Part shown: positions 35,031 through 44,467 of the stretch, in pieces
How the letters are laid out: every line of letters starts with the position of its first letter
Position numbering within the stretch: position 1 is the first letter of the stretch
NCBI RefSeq assembly: GCF_011764425.1
Contig: NZ_BLPF01000002.1
Location: 124,001 to 188,000 of the forward strand
Source of the DNA: Phytohabitans houttuyneae
GTDB taxonomy: Bacteria > Actinomycetota > Actinomycetes > Mycobacteriales > Micromonosporaceae
DNA: 64,000 nt
Direction of reading: 5' to 3'
Translations under genes and position numbers: made by a program
Notes under the pieces: generated by a model
Databases searched by the model: none
Seen by the model: the letters and a program-made list of their open reading frames with translations, nothing else
Told to the model about the DNA's origin: nothing

Positions 35031-36037
35031 GAACGGCGCGGTTGTACGGAGCGGGTGACCTGCGGGTCGAGCAGGTACCCGATCCCACCCCCAAAGCCGG
35101 CGAGGCCGTGGTGCGGATCCACGCGTCCGGCGTCTGCCCGAGCGACATCCGCAGCTACACCGGCGTGAAGGCCACGAAGGCGCCGTGGACGCCGGGCCAC
35201 GAGATCGCCGGCGTCATCGAGGCGCTCGGCGACGACGCACCCGCGCCGTGGGCGGTCGGCGACCGGGTCGCGGTCGACTGGCGCGGGGTGTGCGGCACCT
35301 GCCGGCAGTGCCAGCGCGGCGCCGCCAACTTCTGCGAGAACGTGGTCTCCTACCCGATCGCCGGCTTCGCCGACTTCACCGCGATGCCGCTGCGGCAGCT
35401 GCGCCGGCTGCCGGACGAGGTCTCGTTCGAGGCGGCGAGCTTCGGCGAGCCGCTCGCCTGCGTGCTCAACGCCCACCGCGCCATCCCGGTCGAGCTCGGC
35501 GCCGACGTGCTGGTGGTCGGCGCCGGCCCGATCGGGCTGCTGCACACCCAGGTCGCGGCCAGCCGGGGCGCGCGGGTGATCGTGCTGGACCGGCTCGCCG
35601 CGCGGCTGGAGGTCGCGCGTGCGTGCGGCGCGCACGACGTCGTGGTGGCCGGCGACGAGGACGGTGGCGCCGCCGAGGTCCGCGCGCTCACCGATGGCTA
35701 CGGGCCGGACGCGGTCATCGTGACGGTCGGCATCCCCGAGGTGATCCAGACGGCGCTGGCCATGGCGGGCAAGAACGCGACGGTCAACCTGTTCGCCGGC
35801 ACCCATCCCAAGGGCAGCATCGCGGTGAACCCCGACATCCCGCACTACGACCAGGTGTCGATCAACGGGAGCCACGACTTCATACCGCACGACTTCAGCA
35901 CCGCGCTGCGGCTGCTGCGCTTCGGCCTGGTCGACGTCGCACCGCTCATCAGCCACCGGTTCGACCTCGCCGACATCACCAAGGCGTTCGAGACGACCCG
36001 GACACAGACCGGCCTCAAGTCGATCATCGTCGCCTGA
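35027..36037 (+). CDS. Zinc-dependent alcohol dehydrogenase (sorbitol/threonine dehydrogenase-like), copy 1
   Basis: 336 residues from GTG 35027, overlapping the previous stop (GTGA), with AAAGGGA upstream. The catalytic zinc ligands are in ASGVCPSDIRSY (Cys) and PGHEIAGVIE (His-Glu), the structural zinc in CGTCRQCQRGAANFC and the NAD loop in VVGAGPIGLLH. The usual C-G-S-D is C-P-S-D here. It likely oxidises a polyol or sugar alcohol in the pathway. Confidence 0.93.
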   Translation: MRTARLYGAGDLRVEQVPDPTPKAGEAVVRIHASGVCPSDIRSYTGVKATKAPWTPGHEIAGVIEALGDDAPAPWAVGDRVAVDWRGVCGTCRQCQRGAANFCENVVSYPIAGFADFTAMPLRQLRRLPDEVSFEAASFGEPLACVLNAHRAIPVELGADVLVVGAGPIGLLHTQVAASRGARVIVLDRLAARLEVARACGAHDVVVAGDEDGGAAEVRALTDGYGPDAVIVTVGIPEVIQTALAMAGKNATVNLFAGTHPKGSIAVNPDIPHYDQVSINGSHDFIPHDFSTALRLLRFGLVDVAPLISHRFDLADITKAFETTRTQTGLKSIIVA

Positions 36038-36052
36038 ACAGGGGAGAACCGC

Positions 36053-36841
36053 ATGACATTGACCGATCACACGCTGGCGTGGCCTCGGCGCCGGATGCAC
36101 CACGTCTTCGCACCCGACGGCCGGGCCGTGGTCGCGGCGCTGGACGCCGGCCTCAAGTACGGCGTCAAGCCCGGCCTGGGCGACGCCCGGGCGGCGGTGC
36201 GCCGGATCGTCGACGGCGGCATCGACGCCGTGCTGGCCGGCATCGGATTCGCCCGCGCGACCGCCGGCGAGCTCGGTGGGCGCGGTCTGATCCTCGCCCT
36301 CGACAGCGAGATCCCGTCCGCCGGCTACGGCGTCGAGCAAGCGGTGCGGTACGGCGCCGACGCGCTGGAGCTGAAGGTCTTCCCGGGCAACCCGGAGCGG
36401 ACCGTGCTCGGCGAGCTGCGCGAGCTGGCCGCCGAGGCCGACCGGTGGGGGATGCCGCTGATGGCCGAGCCGATCCCGGTCAGCTTCGCCGCTACCGAGG
36501 CGCACACCGTCGCCAACGTCGCCGACGGCGCGCGGATCGCGGCCGAGGCCGGCGCCGACTTCGTCAAGGCGCAGTTCGTCGGGACGGTCGAGGAGTTCGC
36601 CGGCGTGGTGGGCACCTGCCCGGTACCGCTGCTCGCGCTCGGCGGCCCGGTCAAGCCCACGCCGCGCGACGCGCTGCAGCTGGCGCACGACGCGATCGCG
36701 GCCGGCGCGCACGGCGTCGTCTACGGCCGCAACATCGTCGAGGCCGAGCGGCCGGACCTGATGGTCGAGGCGCTCGTGGAGATCGTGCACGGGGGTGCCT
36801 CGGTGGACGCGGCGGCGAAACACCTCAACGCGCCACTGTGA
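36053..36841 (+). CDS. Class I aldolase, DeoC/FbaB/LsrF-like
   Basis: 262 residues from ATG 36053. A TIM barrel with Schiff-base lysine Lys172 in AGADFVKAQFVG, catalytic residues in LDAGLKYGVKPGL and a C-terminal phosphate-binding strand/loop LLALGGPVKPTP and AHGVVYGRNIVE. The class covers fructose-bisphosphate, tagatose and AI-2 (LsrF) aldolases. With the FGGY kinase two genes on, it would cleave a phosphorylated keto sugar into C2/C3 units. Confidence 0.88.
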   Translation: MTLTDHTLAWPRRRMHHVFAPDGRAVVAALDAGLKYGVKPGLGDARAAVRRIVDGGIDAVLAGIGFARATAGELGGRGLILALDSEIPSAGYGVEQAVRYGADALELKVFPGNPERTVLGELRELAAEADRWGMPLMAEPIPVSFAATEAHTVANVADGARIAAEAGADFVKAQFVGTVEEFAGVVGTCPVPLLALGGPVKPTPRDALQLAHDAIAAGAHGVVYGRNIVEAERPDLMVEALVEIVHGGASVDAAAKHLNAPL

Positions 36842-37908
36842 GCGAGCGAGTTGCCACCATGGTGGCCGCCGTTTTCCATGGCGGCAGCGACGTGCGGCTC
36901 ACCCGGGTACCGGTGCCGGCTGTGGCGGCCGACGAGGTGCTCGTCGAGGTCGCGGCGGCCGGTATCTGCGGCAGCGACCTGCTCGCGTACCGCGGCCTCG
37001 GCCCGTGGCAGCACGACCCGGCGCACCCGGACGGCGACGGCCACGAGCTGAGCGGACGGGTCGCCGCGGTGGGGGAGCGGGTCACCGGGTTCGCCGTGGG
37101 CGACCGGGTCGCGGTCGAGCCGATCCACCTGCTCAGCTGCGGTACCTGCGCGCTGTGCCGGGCCGGCCGCGGCTACCTGTGCGCCGAGCGGGGGATGCGG
37201 CACGGGAAACACGTGCACAGCAAGGGTTTCGCCGAGTACGACGTGGCACCGGCCGGCCAGCTTTACCCGCTGCCGGACCACGTGGGGCTGGCCGAGGCCG
37301 CGCTGCTGGACTGCTACGCGTGCGGCGTGCACGCGCTGCACCTGGTGAGCCTGCCGCCGGGCGCGCCCGTGGCGGTGCTCGGCAGCGGGGCGATCGGGCA
37401 GACGCTGGGCCAGGTCGCCCAGGCGGCCGGGCATCCGGTGACCCTGCTCGGCCACCGCGCCGCGACGCTCGACGTGGCCCTGCGCGCGGGCGCCGCCGGT
37501 ACCGTCTGGGACACCTCGACCGCCACCGGCCGCAAGGATCGCGACGCGGCCGCCGGTGCCTTTCCGGTGGTCTTCGACGCTGCCGGCAGCGTCGACTCGC
37601 TCGAAGAGTCGCTACGGCTCGTCGCGCCCGGCGGCGATGTCGTGGTGGTCGGCGTCCACCCGGCGGCGCCGAGCTTCGACCCGTTCCTGGCGTACCGGCG
37701 CGAGGCCACCGTCCGCTGGTCGAACAGCTACGGCGCCTGCGTGGGCGGCGTGCCCGACTTCCGGCGCGCGCTCGACCTGCTCGCCGCGGGCGACGTCGCC
37801 GCGGGCGCGCTGATCACCCATCGCCTTCCGCTGGCCCGGCTGCCCGACGGCTTCCGTACGCTCGCCGACCGCGACGCCGGGGCGGTCAAGGTGATGATCA
37901 CGGGATGA
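36838..37908 (+). CDS. Zinc-dependent alcohol dehydrogenase, copy 2
   Basis: 356 residues from GTG 36838 (GTGA overlap); ATG 36859 is an alternative. Zinc and cofactor motifs are complete: AAGICGSDLLAYRG, DGHELSGRVAAVG, SCGTCALCRAGRGYLC and VAVLGSGAIGQTLGQVA. It differs clearly from copy 1, so the two oxidise different positions or intermediates. It is coupled to the aldolase before it and the FGGY kinase after it. Confidence 0.93.
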   Translation: MSERVATMVAAVFHGGSDVRLTRVPVPAVAADEVLVEVAAAGICGSDLLAYRGLGPWQHDPAHPDGDGHELSGRVAAVGERVTGFAVGDRVAVEPIHLLSCGTCALCRAGRGYLCAERGMRHGKHVHSKGFAEYDVAPAGQLYPLPDHVGLAEAALLDCYACGVHALHLVSLPPGAPVAVLGSGAIGQTLGQVAQAAGHPVTLLGHRAATLDVALRAGAAGTVWDTSTATGRKDRDAAAGAFPVVFDAAGSVDSLEESLRLVAPGGDVVVVGVHPAAPSFDPFLAYRREATVRWSNSYGACVGGVPDFRRALDLLAAGDVAAGALITHRLPLARLPDGFRTLADRDAGAVKVMITG

Positions 37909-39191
37909 CGCCCCTGGCGCTCGTCATCGACCTGGGCACCAGTGCGGTCAAGGTGGCACTGGTCGACGGTCGTGGCCGGGTGCGGGCACGCTCGCGCACT
38001 CCGACGCTTGGGCCGCGGGAGTGGTGGCACAGCGTCAGCGCGGCCGTCCGGGCGCTGGGCGACCTTTCCGAGGTACACGTCGTCGCGGTCACCAGCTTCA
38101 TGCACACCCTCGTCCCGGTGCTCGCCGGCGGCGGTATGGGAGCGGTGCTCCTGCCCGGCGACAAGCGTGGCGTCGCCCGCGAGCCGGAGTTCGACGCGGG
38201 GTCGCCGGGCGGCAGCGCCGCACTGGCCCGGTTGGCCGCCTGGGCGGAACTGGGCGAGGGGCGGTTGCGCGCCGCGGTCCCGGTCAAGGACTACCTGCGG
38301 TACCGGCTCACCGGAGCGCTCGCCAGCGACCCGTACGACGCCGGCGGTGCCGGGCTCCGCTCGCCCGCCGCGGCCGCGCTGCTGAAACGGCTCGGCGTGG
38401 AACCTGTTCCGCTGCTGGCACCGGACGAGGTCGCCGGCACGGTGACGCCGGGGGCCGCGGACCGGACCGGTCTGTCGGTCGGCACGCCCGTGGTCACCGG
38501 CAGCGGTGACTGGCTCGCCGTGTGCCTGGGCGCCCAGGCGGCCTTTCCCGGGCGCGGTGTGCTCTACGCCGGGACCTCGGCGGCGTACGGCGGTTTCGCC
38601 GACCGGTCGGCACTTGCCGCACCGCGTGAGGTCGACTGCCTCGCCGTCGCGGTCGGCAGCGGCGCGCTGCTGGATTGGGCCGCGGGCGTGTTCGGCCCGC
38701 CGTCCGGTGCGGTCGCCGACCTGCTCGCGCTCGCCGCGGCGGCACCACCCGGCGCCCACGGCGTGCGGTTCGTGCCGCGCGCGCTGCGCGCCGCCGGCAG
38801 CCGCGAGGCGGTGGTCGGGCAGGGCGACCTGACCGGGCTGTCGCTGGCGGCGGAGCGTGCCGACGCGGCGCGTGCGGTCGTCGACGGCATCGCGGTCTGG
38901 GTGGGCGACCGGGTCGGCCGGATCCTCGACGCCAGCCCGGTGGACCAGGTGCTGCTTTGCGGCGGTGGCGGCGATGCCACCTTCGCCCAGCTGCTGTCTG
39001 ACGCGCTCGGGCGGCCGCTGAGCGTCGCCGCCGAGACCGATCTGGGACTGATCGGGTTGGCGCGCCTCGGTTTCGCCGGTATCGGCCTGCCGATGGACCA
39101 CGACCCGGGCGTGGAGGCGACGCTCGTGGAGCCCGATCCGGTACGCCACACCGCCTTCGCGGAGCTTCGCGCCGAGCTGGCCGGATCGTAA
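37905..39191 (+). CDS. FGGY family carbohydrate kinase
   Basis: 428 residues from ATG 37905 (ATGA overlap). The ATPase-fold motifs are LVIDLGTSAVKVALVD at the start, GSGDWLAVCLGA in the middle, VLYAGTSAAYGGF, and the adenosine loop LLCGGGGDATFAQLLSDALG. It is a little shorter than xylulokinase or glycerol kinase (about 490), mainly in the first domain. It phosphorylates the sugar or polyol before the aldolase acts. Confidence 0.9.
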   Translation: MTPLALVIDLGTSAVKVALVDGRGRVRARSRTPTLGPREWWHSVSAAVRALGDLSEVHVVAVTSFMHTLVPVLAGGGMGAVLLPGDKRGVAREPEFDAGSPGGSAALARLAAWAELGEGRLRAAVPVKDYLRYRLTGALASDPYDAGGAGLRSPAAAALLKRLGVEPVPLLAPDEVAGTVTPGAADRTGLSVGTPVVTGSGDWLAVCLGAQAAFPGRGVLYAGTSAAYGGFADRSALAAPREVDCLAVAVGSGALLDWAAGVFGPPSGAVADLLALAAAAPPGAHGVRFVPRALRAAGSREAVVGQGDLTGLSLAAERADAARAVVDGIAVWVGDRVGRILDASPVDQVLLCGGGGDATFAQLLSDALGRPLSVAAETDLGLIGLARLGFAGIGLPMDHDPGVEATLVEPDPVRHTAFAELRAELAGS

Positions 39192-39250
39192 TGGACAATC
39201 TCCGGCCCAGGCCCTTGCGCAACCCTGCGAGCAAGGCCAGGATGAGGGAA

Positions 39251-39263
39251 CTTGTCAGGCAGG
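39251..39263. promoter_or_regulatory. Candidate FadR-type operator 5
   Basis: CTTGTCAGGCAGG, the same core as operator 4, 75 bases before the ATG of the sugar-binding protein. It is followed by AGGCAGGCAAG, so a second overlapping half-site may exist. It points to a promoter for the transport block. Confidence 0.5.
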
Positions 39264-39337
39264 CAGGCAAGCAGATAGCAGACCGGCTCCAACTACATAG
39301 GCAAGAGACCGCGACGGCGAAGTTAGGGAGGAAACCC

Positions 39338-40614
39338 ATGGCTCGCTGGAAGTTGGGCATAGCGGCGGCGATGGTCGGCGTGATGGGTGCGGTCGCCGGA
39401 TGCTCCGGGGATTCCGGATCGTCCGGGGAGAGCACGCTCGATGTCTGGTTCAACGACCCTGGCACCGAGCTACAGCCGGTAATCCAGAAGGTAATGACCG
39501 ACTTTGAGGCAACGCATAGCAACGTCAAGATCAACCTGCGGTTCGTCGGCGGCGCCGACACCCACCAGAACTACCTGACCGCCGTGGCCGGCGGCGCCCC
39601 GCCGTGCGTTGCCCAGCTGGGTAACACCTGGACGCCGGAGTTCTCCAGCATGGGCGCGCTGGAAGAGGCCGACATCAAGCTCGACGAGGCCAAGTCGCGG
39701 TTCGTCGGGTCCATGGTGGACAGTGCGACGATGGACGGCAAGGTCTACGGGTACCCGTACAACGTGGGCAACCGGGCCTTCGTCTACCGCAAGGACCTGC
39801 TGGACAAGAGCGGCGTGCAGGTGCCGAAGACGTGGGACGAGGTCGCCGTCGCCGCCAAGAAGCTCAACGACGACAACAAGAAGGACGGGATCGCGGGCTT
39901 CGGCATCATGGGCGGCGAGATCTGGCAGTACGTGCCGCTGGTCTGGAACTGGGGCGGCGAGATCGCGGTCAAGGAAGGCGACTCGTGGAAGGCCACGATG
40001 AACTCGCCGGAGGCCAAGGCGGCCTTCGACTGGTACGCCAAGCTGCTGACCGCCGACAAGCTGTCGCCGCCCGACTCGGCCAACTGGGTCGCCGCCGACG
40101 GCACCAAGGCGTTCGCGCTCGGCAAGGTGGCGATGGGCATCTACGCCAGCTTCCAGCTCAAGTCGATGCTCGCCCAGTCGCCCGACCTGAAGGACAAGGT
40201 CGGCGTCGTCGAGCTGCCCACCGGACCGGGCGGCAACAACGACACGTTCGCCGGCGGCAGCAACCTGGTGGTGTTCAAGGACTGCAAGTACACAGATGAC
40301 GCGCGGGCGCTGGTGCGGCACATGGCCGAGCCGGCCAACGTCACCGGCTACACCCGGGCATCGGCATGCTTCCGGCGTCGCTGGCCGGCATCCAGGAGGA
40401 GCAGACCTCGGGCTCGTTCGCGGACCCGCTGTTCAAGCCGTTCGGCGACCAGGCCAAGCACACCCGCTACGTACCGGCGGACCCGAGCTGGGGCAAGGTC
40501 GAGGGTAGCGGCGCGCTCGTCAACGCCATGCAGGCCCTGATGGGTGGCAAGTCCGACCTCAACTCCACGATGGACAAGCTCAACTCCGAGATCACGGAGG
40601 CGTTCAGCAAGTGA
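39338..40614 (+). CDS. Extracellular sugar-binding lipoprotein (family 1), one-base frameshift in the last third
   Basis: ATG 39338 with AGGGAGG upstream. The N-terminus MARWKLGIAAAMVGVMGAVAG, then C-S-G-D, is a lipoprotein signal. The sequence is standard to MAEPANVTGYT, after which the literal frame turns into Arg-rich nonsense, while GIGMLPASLAGIQEEQTSGS through SEITEAFSK continues one frame over. One missing G in the run at 40356-40358 explains it; the restored protein has about 425 residues. It binds the substrate for the two permeases that follow, whose first GTG overlaps its stop. Confidence 0.9.
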
Positions 40615-41513
40615 CCGTGGATGCGGCGGCCCGGCGCCGGGCGCAGCTCAAGATAATCCCGTGGCTGCTGATGGCCCCCACGATGGTGGGCATCGCACTG
40701 GTCATCGGATACCCCTTCGTGCGAACCGTTTGGCTGTCGCTGCACGAGGGACGAGGGCTGCGCACCGGCGAGTGGGTCGGACTGCACAACTACATCGAGA
40801 TGGTCACCGACGGTCAGACGCAGGCGGCGTTCGTCCGCACAGTCGTGCTGACCGCGGTGACCGTCATCGGCTCGATGGTCGCCGCTCTGCTCATCGCGCT
40901 GGTGCTCAACTCCGGCCTGCCCGGCATGAAGCTGCTGACCATCCTGGTGGTGCTGCCGTGGGCCATGCCCCGGGTCTCCGCGGCGATCCTGTGGAAGTGG
41001 GCCTTCGACTCGCAGTACGGGGTGGTGAACTGGCTGCTCAGTAGCCTCGGGCTGAGCATGTTCGACGGGTACGGCTGGTTCAACAGCGGCAACTCGGCAC
41101 TCGTCGTCGTCGCGGTCGCCATCATCTGGGCGAAGATCCCGTTTCTGACGATCGCGATGCTCGCCGCGCTGAAGTCGGTCCCGCCTGACATCGTCGAAGC
41201 CGCCCGGCTGGACGGGGCATCGGCCTTCAAGGTGCTGCTGCGGATCAAGGTGCCGGTGATGCGGCCAGTGATCATCGTGCTCTTCGTGCTCGCCACGATC
41301 CAGGCGTTCCAAGCGTTCGACCACATCTACGTGATGACGGTGCCGCCCGGCGGCCCCAACCACTCCACCGAGATCCTGTCGCTGCTGACCTACCTGGAGG
41401 CGTTCGCCTTCCTCGACGGCGGCATGGGCTCGGCGCTGGCGATGCTGACCTTCGCGGTGCTGGCGATCGTCACGGCCCTGTACGTGCGGCTGCAGCGGGA
41501 GGAGACGGCATGA
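40611..41513 (+). CDS. Sugar ABC transporter permease (CUT1), copy A
   Basis: 300 residues from GTG 40611. Six transmembrane segments begin with IIPWLLMAPTMVGIALVIG. The EAA loop reads DIVEAARLDGASAFKVLLRI (about residues 190-210), a near-perfect E-A-A-x-x-D-G-A. It overlaps the binding protein stop and the next permease start by four bases each. No ATPase gene is present in this island, so an ATPase shared among CUT1 systems (MsiK-like in streptomycetes) is presumably used. Confidence 0.95.
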   Translation: MTVDAAARRRAQLKIIPWLLMAPTMVGIALVIGYPFVRTVWLSLHEGRGLRTGEWVGLHNYIEMVTDGQTQAAFVRTVVLTAVTVIGSMVAALLIALVLNSGLPGMKLLTILVVLPWAMPRVSAAILWKWAFDSQYGVVNWLLSSLGLSMFDGYGWFNSGNSALVVVAVAIIWAKIPFLTIAMLAALKSVPPDIVEAARLDGASAFKVLLRIKVPVMRPVIIVLFVLATIQAFQAFDHIYVMTVPPGGPNHSTEILSLLTYLEAFAFLDGGMGSALAMLTFAVLAIVTALYVRLQREETA

Positions 41514-42364
41514 CCGATCCCGGCCGTCGCGCCCAGCTCACCAAGCGTTACGTGGGGCGTTTCTTCCTCAGCCTCGCGGCCATCGGGATCGGGCTGTTCA
41601 GCATCTTCCCCTTCTACTGGATGTTTCTGACCTCGATCAAACCCGAGTCGGAGATCTTCACGGTCACGCCGAAGTTCTGGACCGGCGACCCGACGCTGTC
41701 CCGGTACACCACCCTGCTCAAGGGGGCGATCGGCCACCAACTGCTCAACTCGGTGATCATCGCGGGCGGCGCGACGATCTGCTCGATCGTCCTCGGGACG
41801 ATGTGCGCCTACGCGCTGTCCCGGTTTGCCGTCCGGGCGAAGTCGGTCATCGCCGTCTCACTGCTCGTGGTGCAGATGCTGCCGGCGATCGTCGTCGTCA
41901 TCCCGCTTTTCCAGGCGTACCGGACGATGGGGCTGCTCAACTCGTACACCGGTGTGATCATCGCGCACACCGCGCTGGCGCTGGCGCTGTCGGTGTGGCT
42001 GATCCGGGGCTTCCTCGCCGGCATCCCCATGGAGCTGGACGAGGCGGCGCTGGTCGACGGCGCCAACCGATTTCAGGCACTGGTTTACATCATCTTCCCG
42101 CTGGCGCTGCCCGGCGTGGCGGTGAGCGCGATCTTCGCGTTCATCACCTCGTGGAACGAGCTGCTGCTGGCCATGACGTTCCTCCAGCAGGAGTCCATGA
42201 AGACCCTGCCCGGTGCGCTGCAGCAGTTCACCAGCCAGAACGGCACCGACTGGGGCGGCACCATGACCGCGAGCACGATCTTCGCGCTCCCGGTGATGGT
42301 CTTCTTCGTGCTCATCCGCAAGTACCTGGCAAGCGGTGCGGCCGTCGGGGCGGTCAAGGGATGA
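41510..42364 (+). CDS. Sugar ABC transporter permease (CUT1), copy B
   Basis: 284 residues from ATG 41510. Six transmembrane segments and the EAA loop ELDEAALVDGANRFQALVYI (about 180-200). The C-terminus ALPVMVFFVLIRKYLASGAA is typical of MalG-type permeases. Completes the importer with the binding protein and copy A. Confidence 0.95.
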   Translation: MTDPGRRAQLTKRYVGRFFLSLAAIGIGLFSIFPFYWMFLTSIKPESEIFTVTPKFWTGDPTLSRYTTLLKGAIGHQLLNSVIIAGGATICSIVLGTMCAYALSRFAVRAKSVIAVSLLVVQMLPAIVVVIPLFQAYRTMGLLNSYTGVIIAHTALALALSVWLIRGFLAGIPMELDEAALVDGANRFQALVYIIFPLALPGVAVSAIFAFITSWNELLLAMTFLQQESMKTLPGALQQFTSQNGTDWGGTMTASTIFALPVMVFFVLIRKYLASGAAVGAVKG

Positions 42365-42373
42365 GGGTCGCCC

Positions 42374-43303
42374 GTGCGTTTCGTTGATGGGCGGGCGCGG
42401 CAGCTCGAACAGCTCGGCGACATCGCCAGCCGCCTGCCCGCCCGGCTCGACGCGCTCACCGGGCCGTGGCGGGCTGCCACCGGCTGGATCTGTACCGGGA
42501 TCGGCGCTAGCGCGGCGGTGGCGGACGCGACCGCGGACCGCCTGCGCCGCAACGGGATCGCCGCGGTGAGCCTGCCGCCGGGCGACGTTCCGGCCTTCGC
42601 GGCCGGCACCGGCTGGCCGGTGCTGCTGGTGTCGCAGAGCGGCCGCAGTGCCGAACTCGTCGCCACGGCCCAGGCGATCCCGGGCGGCCGCGGGCTCGCG
42701 CTGACAAACGCCGTCGCGCCGCCACTCGCGGCCGCGGCGGGCGAAGCGGTCGACGCGGGCGGGCTGGCCGACAGCCGCGCCTCGACGGTCGGTTTCACCG
42801 CGCTGCTCGTGGCCGGCCACGTGTTCGCCGACTGGTGCGCCGGCGTCGCCACGGACCTTCCCGCCCCGGTCGGAAAGCCGCTCCCGGCCACAGACGCCGC
42901 CAGCTTGTCCTTCGTGGACGTCGTCGCCGACCCGGACCTGCTCCCGGCCGCCGAGTACGGCGCGCTGATCATCCGCGAGGTCGGCCGGATCCGCGCCGAG
43001 GCGCTGGAGACCCGCCGCTACCTGCACGGCCCGATGGAGTCCGCGCCAGGCGGCCTCACCGTGCTCGCCGGCGGCGAACGGCTGGACCGCGTCGCCGCCC
43101 AGCTCGCCGCCGGGCCCGCGCCGGCACCCGTGCTGCGGTGGGCCGTGGCAGGCGACCCCCTCGCCGGCCAGCTGCTGGTCGCGCAGGGCCTGCAGGAAAT
43201 CGCCGCACGGGTCGCGGCATACCGGGGCATCGAACCCGACGAGTTCGTCTACGACCAGGAGGACACCAAGCTGTCCACAATCGACGAGAGGAAGTCGAGC
43301 TAG
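42374..43303 (+). CDS. SIS-domain protein (sugar isomerase/glucosamine-phosphate type)
   Basis: 309 residues from GTG 42374, ten bases after the permease stop, with a weak ribosome site. Two SIS domains are apparent; the first has TGIGASAAVADATADRLRR and the Ser-rich phosphosugar loop VLLVSQSGRSAELVATAQ, the second ends with LLVAQGLQEIAARVAAYRGI. SIS proteins isomerise aldose/ketose phosphates or amino sugars, or sense them. It could deaminate or isomerise the substrate here. Confidence 0.87.
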   Translation: MRFVDGRARQLEQLGDIASRLPARLDALTGPWRAATGWICTGIGASAAVADATADRLRRNGIAAVSLPPGDVPAFAAGTGWPVLLVSQSGRSAELVATAQAIPGGRGLALTNAVAPPLAAAAGEAVDAGGLADSRASTVGFTALLVAGHVFADWCAGVATDLPAPVGKPLPATDAASLSFVDVVADPDLLPAAEYGALIIREVGRIRAEALETRRYLHGPMESAPGGLTVLAGGERLDRVAAQLAAGPAPAPVLRWAVAGDPLAGQLLVAQGLQEIAARVAAYRGIEPDEFVYDQEDTKLSTIDERKSS

Positions 43304-44467
43304 ATGGAGCCCATGAAGATCGCGGTCCTCGGTGCGGGAAACATCGCGATCCAGCCGAACGGCGTCCTGCCCAACCTGCACCACATCCCGGACAAGGCGG
43401 TCGTCACGGCGGTCGCCGACCCGGTCGAGGAGAAGGCCAAGGACGCCGCGGCGAAGTTCGGCATCCCGAAGGCGTTCACCAGCCTCGACGACATGCTCGA
43501 CTACGGCGACTTCGACGCGGTGGTCAACCTGACGCCGATCCCGGTACACGGTGAGACGTCGCTGAAGATCCTGAAGGCGGGCAAGCACCTGACCACCGAG
43601 AAGCCTGTCGCGGTCACCATCGACGAGGCCGACGCGCTCGCCGAGGCGGCCGACGCACAGGGGCTCACCGTGGTCTGCGCGCCGCCGAACATGCTGTACC
43701 CCACCCGTCGCGAGGCTCGCCGCATCCTCGCCGCGAACACCATCGGTCAGGTCGCCTTCGTCCGGCACCGCAGCTCCGGCCCCGGTCCCGCCGCCGGTGC
43801 CTGGCCGAGCGACCCGAGCTGGTTTTACCAGAAGGGCTCCGGCCCGATGTTCGACATCGGCGTCTACAGCATGCACGAGGTGCTCGGCATCCTGAACCGG
43901 CCGGCCAAGCGGGTCTTCGGCTTCTTCGGCATCACCGAGGCCACCCGCACCGTCCCGTCCGGTCCGGTGGCCGGCTTGACGTTCCCGGTCACCGCCAACG
44001 ACAACAACCTCGTCCTGCTCGACTTCGGCGACTCCCTGTTCTGCGTCATCGACGGCACGTACAACGTATGGGCCGCCAAGTCGCCGCGGATGGAGATCTT
44101 CGGCCGGGAGGGAGTGCTCAACATGTGGCGCAACCTCAACGAGACCGAGGGCCAGCAGCTCGAGCTCTACCGGGTCGACCACGAGCACGGCACCCGCGGT
44201 TGGTTCGATGTGGACATCCGCGACCTGACGTTCGCGCAGCAGCACGTCAACAACCTCAAGCGCGCGCTGATCGTCGAGCACCTGGTCGACGTGGTCCGGG
44301 GCACCCGGCCCAACGAGCTCACCCTCGACATCGCCCGGCACGGCCTGGAGATCATGCTCGCCGCCGAGGAGGCCAGCACGACCGGACAGGCGGTGGAGCT
44401 GACGACCACGTTCACCCCGGCCGAGTTCGACAAGACCGTGCGCGACGGTGCGCTGATCCATGGCTGA
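43304..44467 (+). CDS. Gfo/Idh/MocA family oxidoreductase, copy 1
   Basis: 387 residues from ATG 43304 (GAGAGGAAG upstream; ATG 43313 possible). The Rossmann start is IAVLGAGNIAIQPNGV and the catalytic E-K-P lies in LTTEKPVAVTID. The C-terminal half has the active-site sheet with YQKGSGPMFDIGVYSMHEVL (G-x-x-x-D-I-G...H). It oxidises a sugar or cyclitol hydroxyl with NAD(P). Its end overlaps copy 2 by eight bases. Confidence 0.93.
   Translation: MEPMKIAVLGAGNIAIQPNGVLPNLHHIPDKAVVTAVADPVEEKAKDAAAKFGIPKAFTSLDDMLDYGDFDAVVNLTPIPVHGETSLKILKAGKHLTTEKPVAVTIDEADALAEAADAQGLTVVCAPPNMLYPTRREARRILAANTIGQVAFVRHRSSGPGPAAGAWPSDPSWFYQKGSGPMFDIGVYSMHEVLGILNRPAKRVFGFFGITEATRTVPSGPVAGLTFPVTANDNNLVLLDFGDSLFCVIDGTYNVWAAKSPRMEIFGREGVLNMWRNLNETEGQQLELYRVDHEHGTRGWFDVDIRDLTFAQQHVNNLKRALIVEHLVDVVRGTRPNELTLDIARHGLEIMLAAEEASTTGQAVELTTTFTPAEFDKTVRDGALIHG

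Noticed and set aside
34862-36823. A 653-codon open frame on the minus strand
   Set aside because: Antisense to the amidohydrolase, alcohol dehydrogenase and aldolase genes, with biased composition and no recognisable domain.
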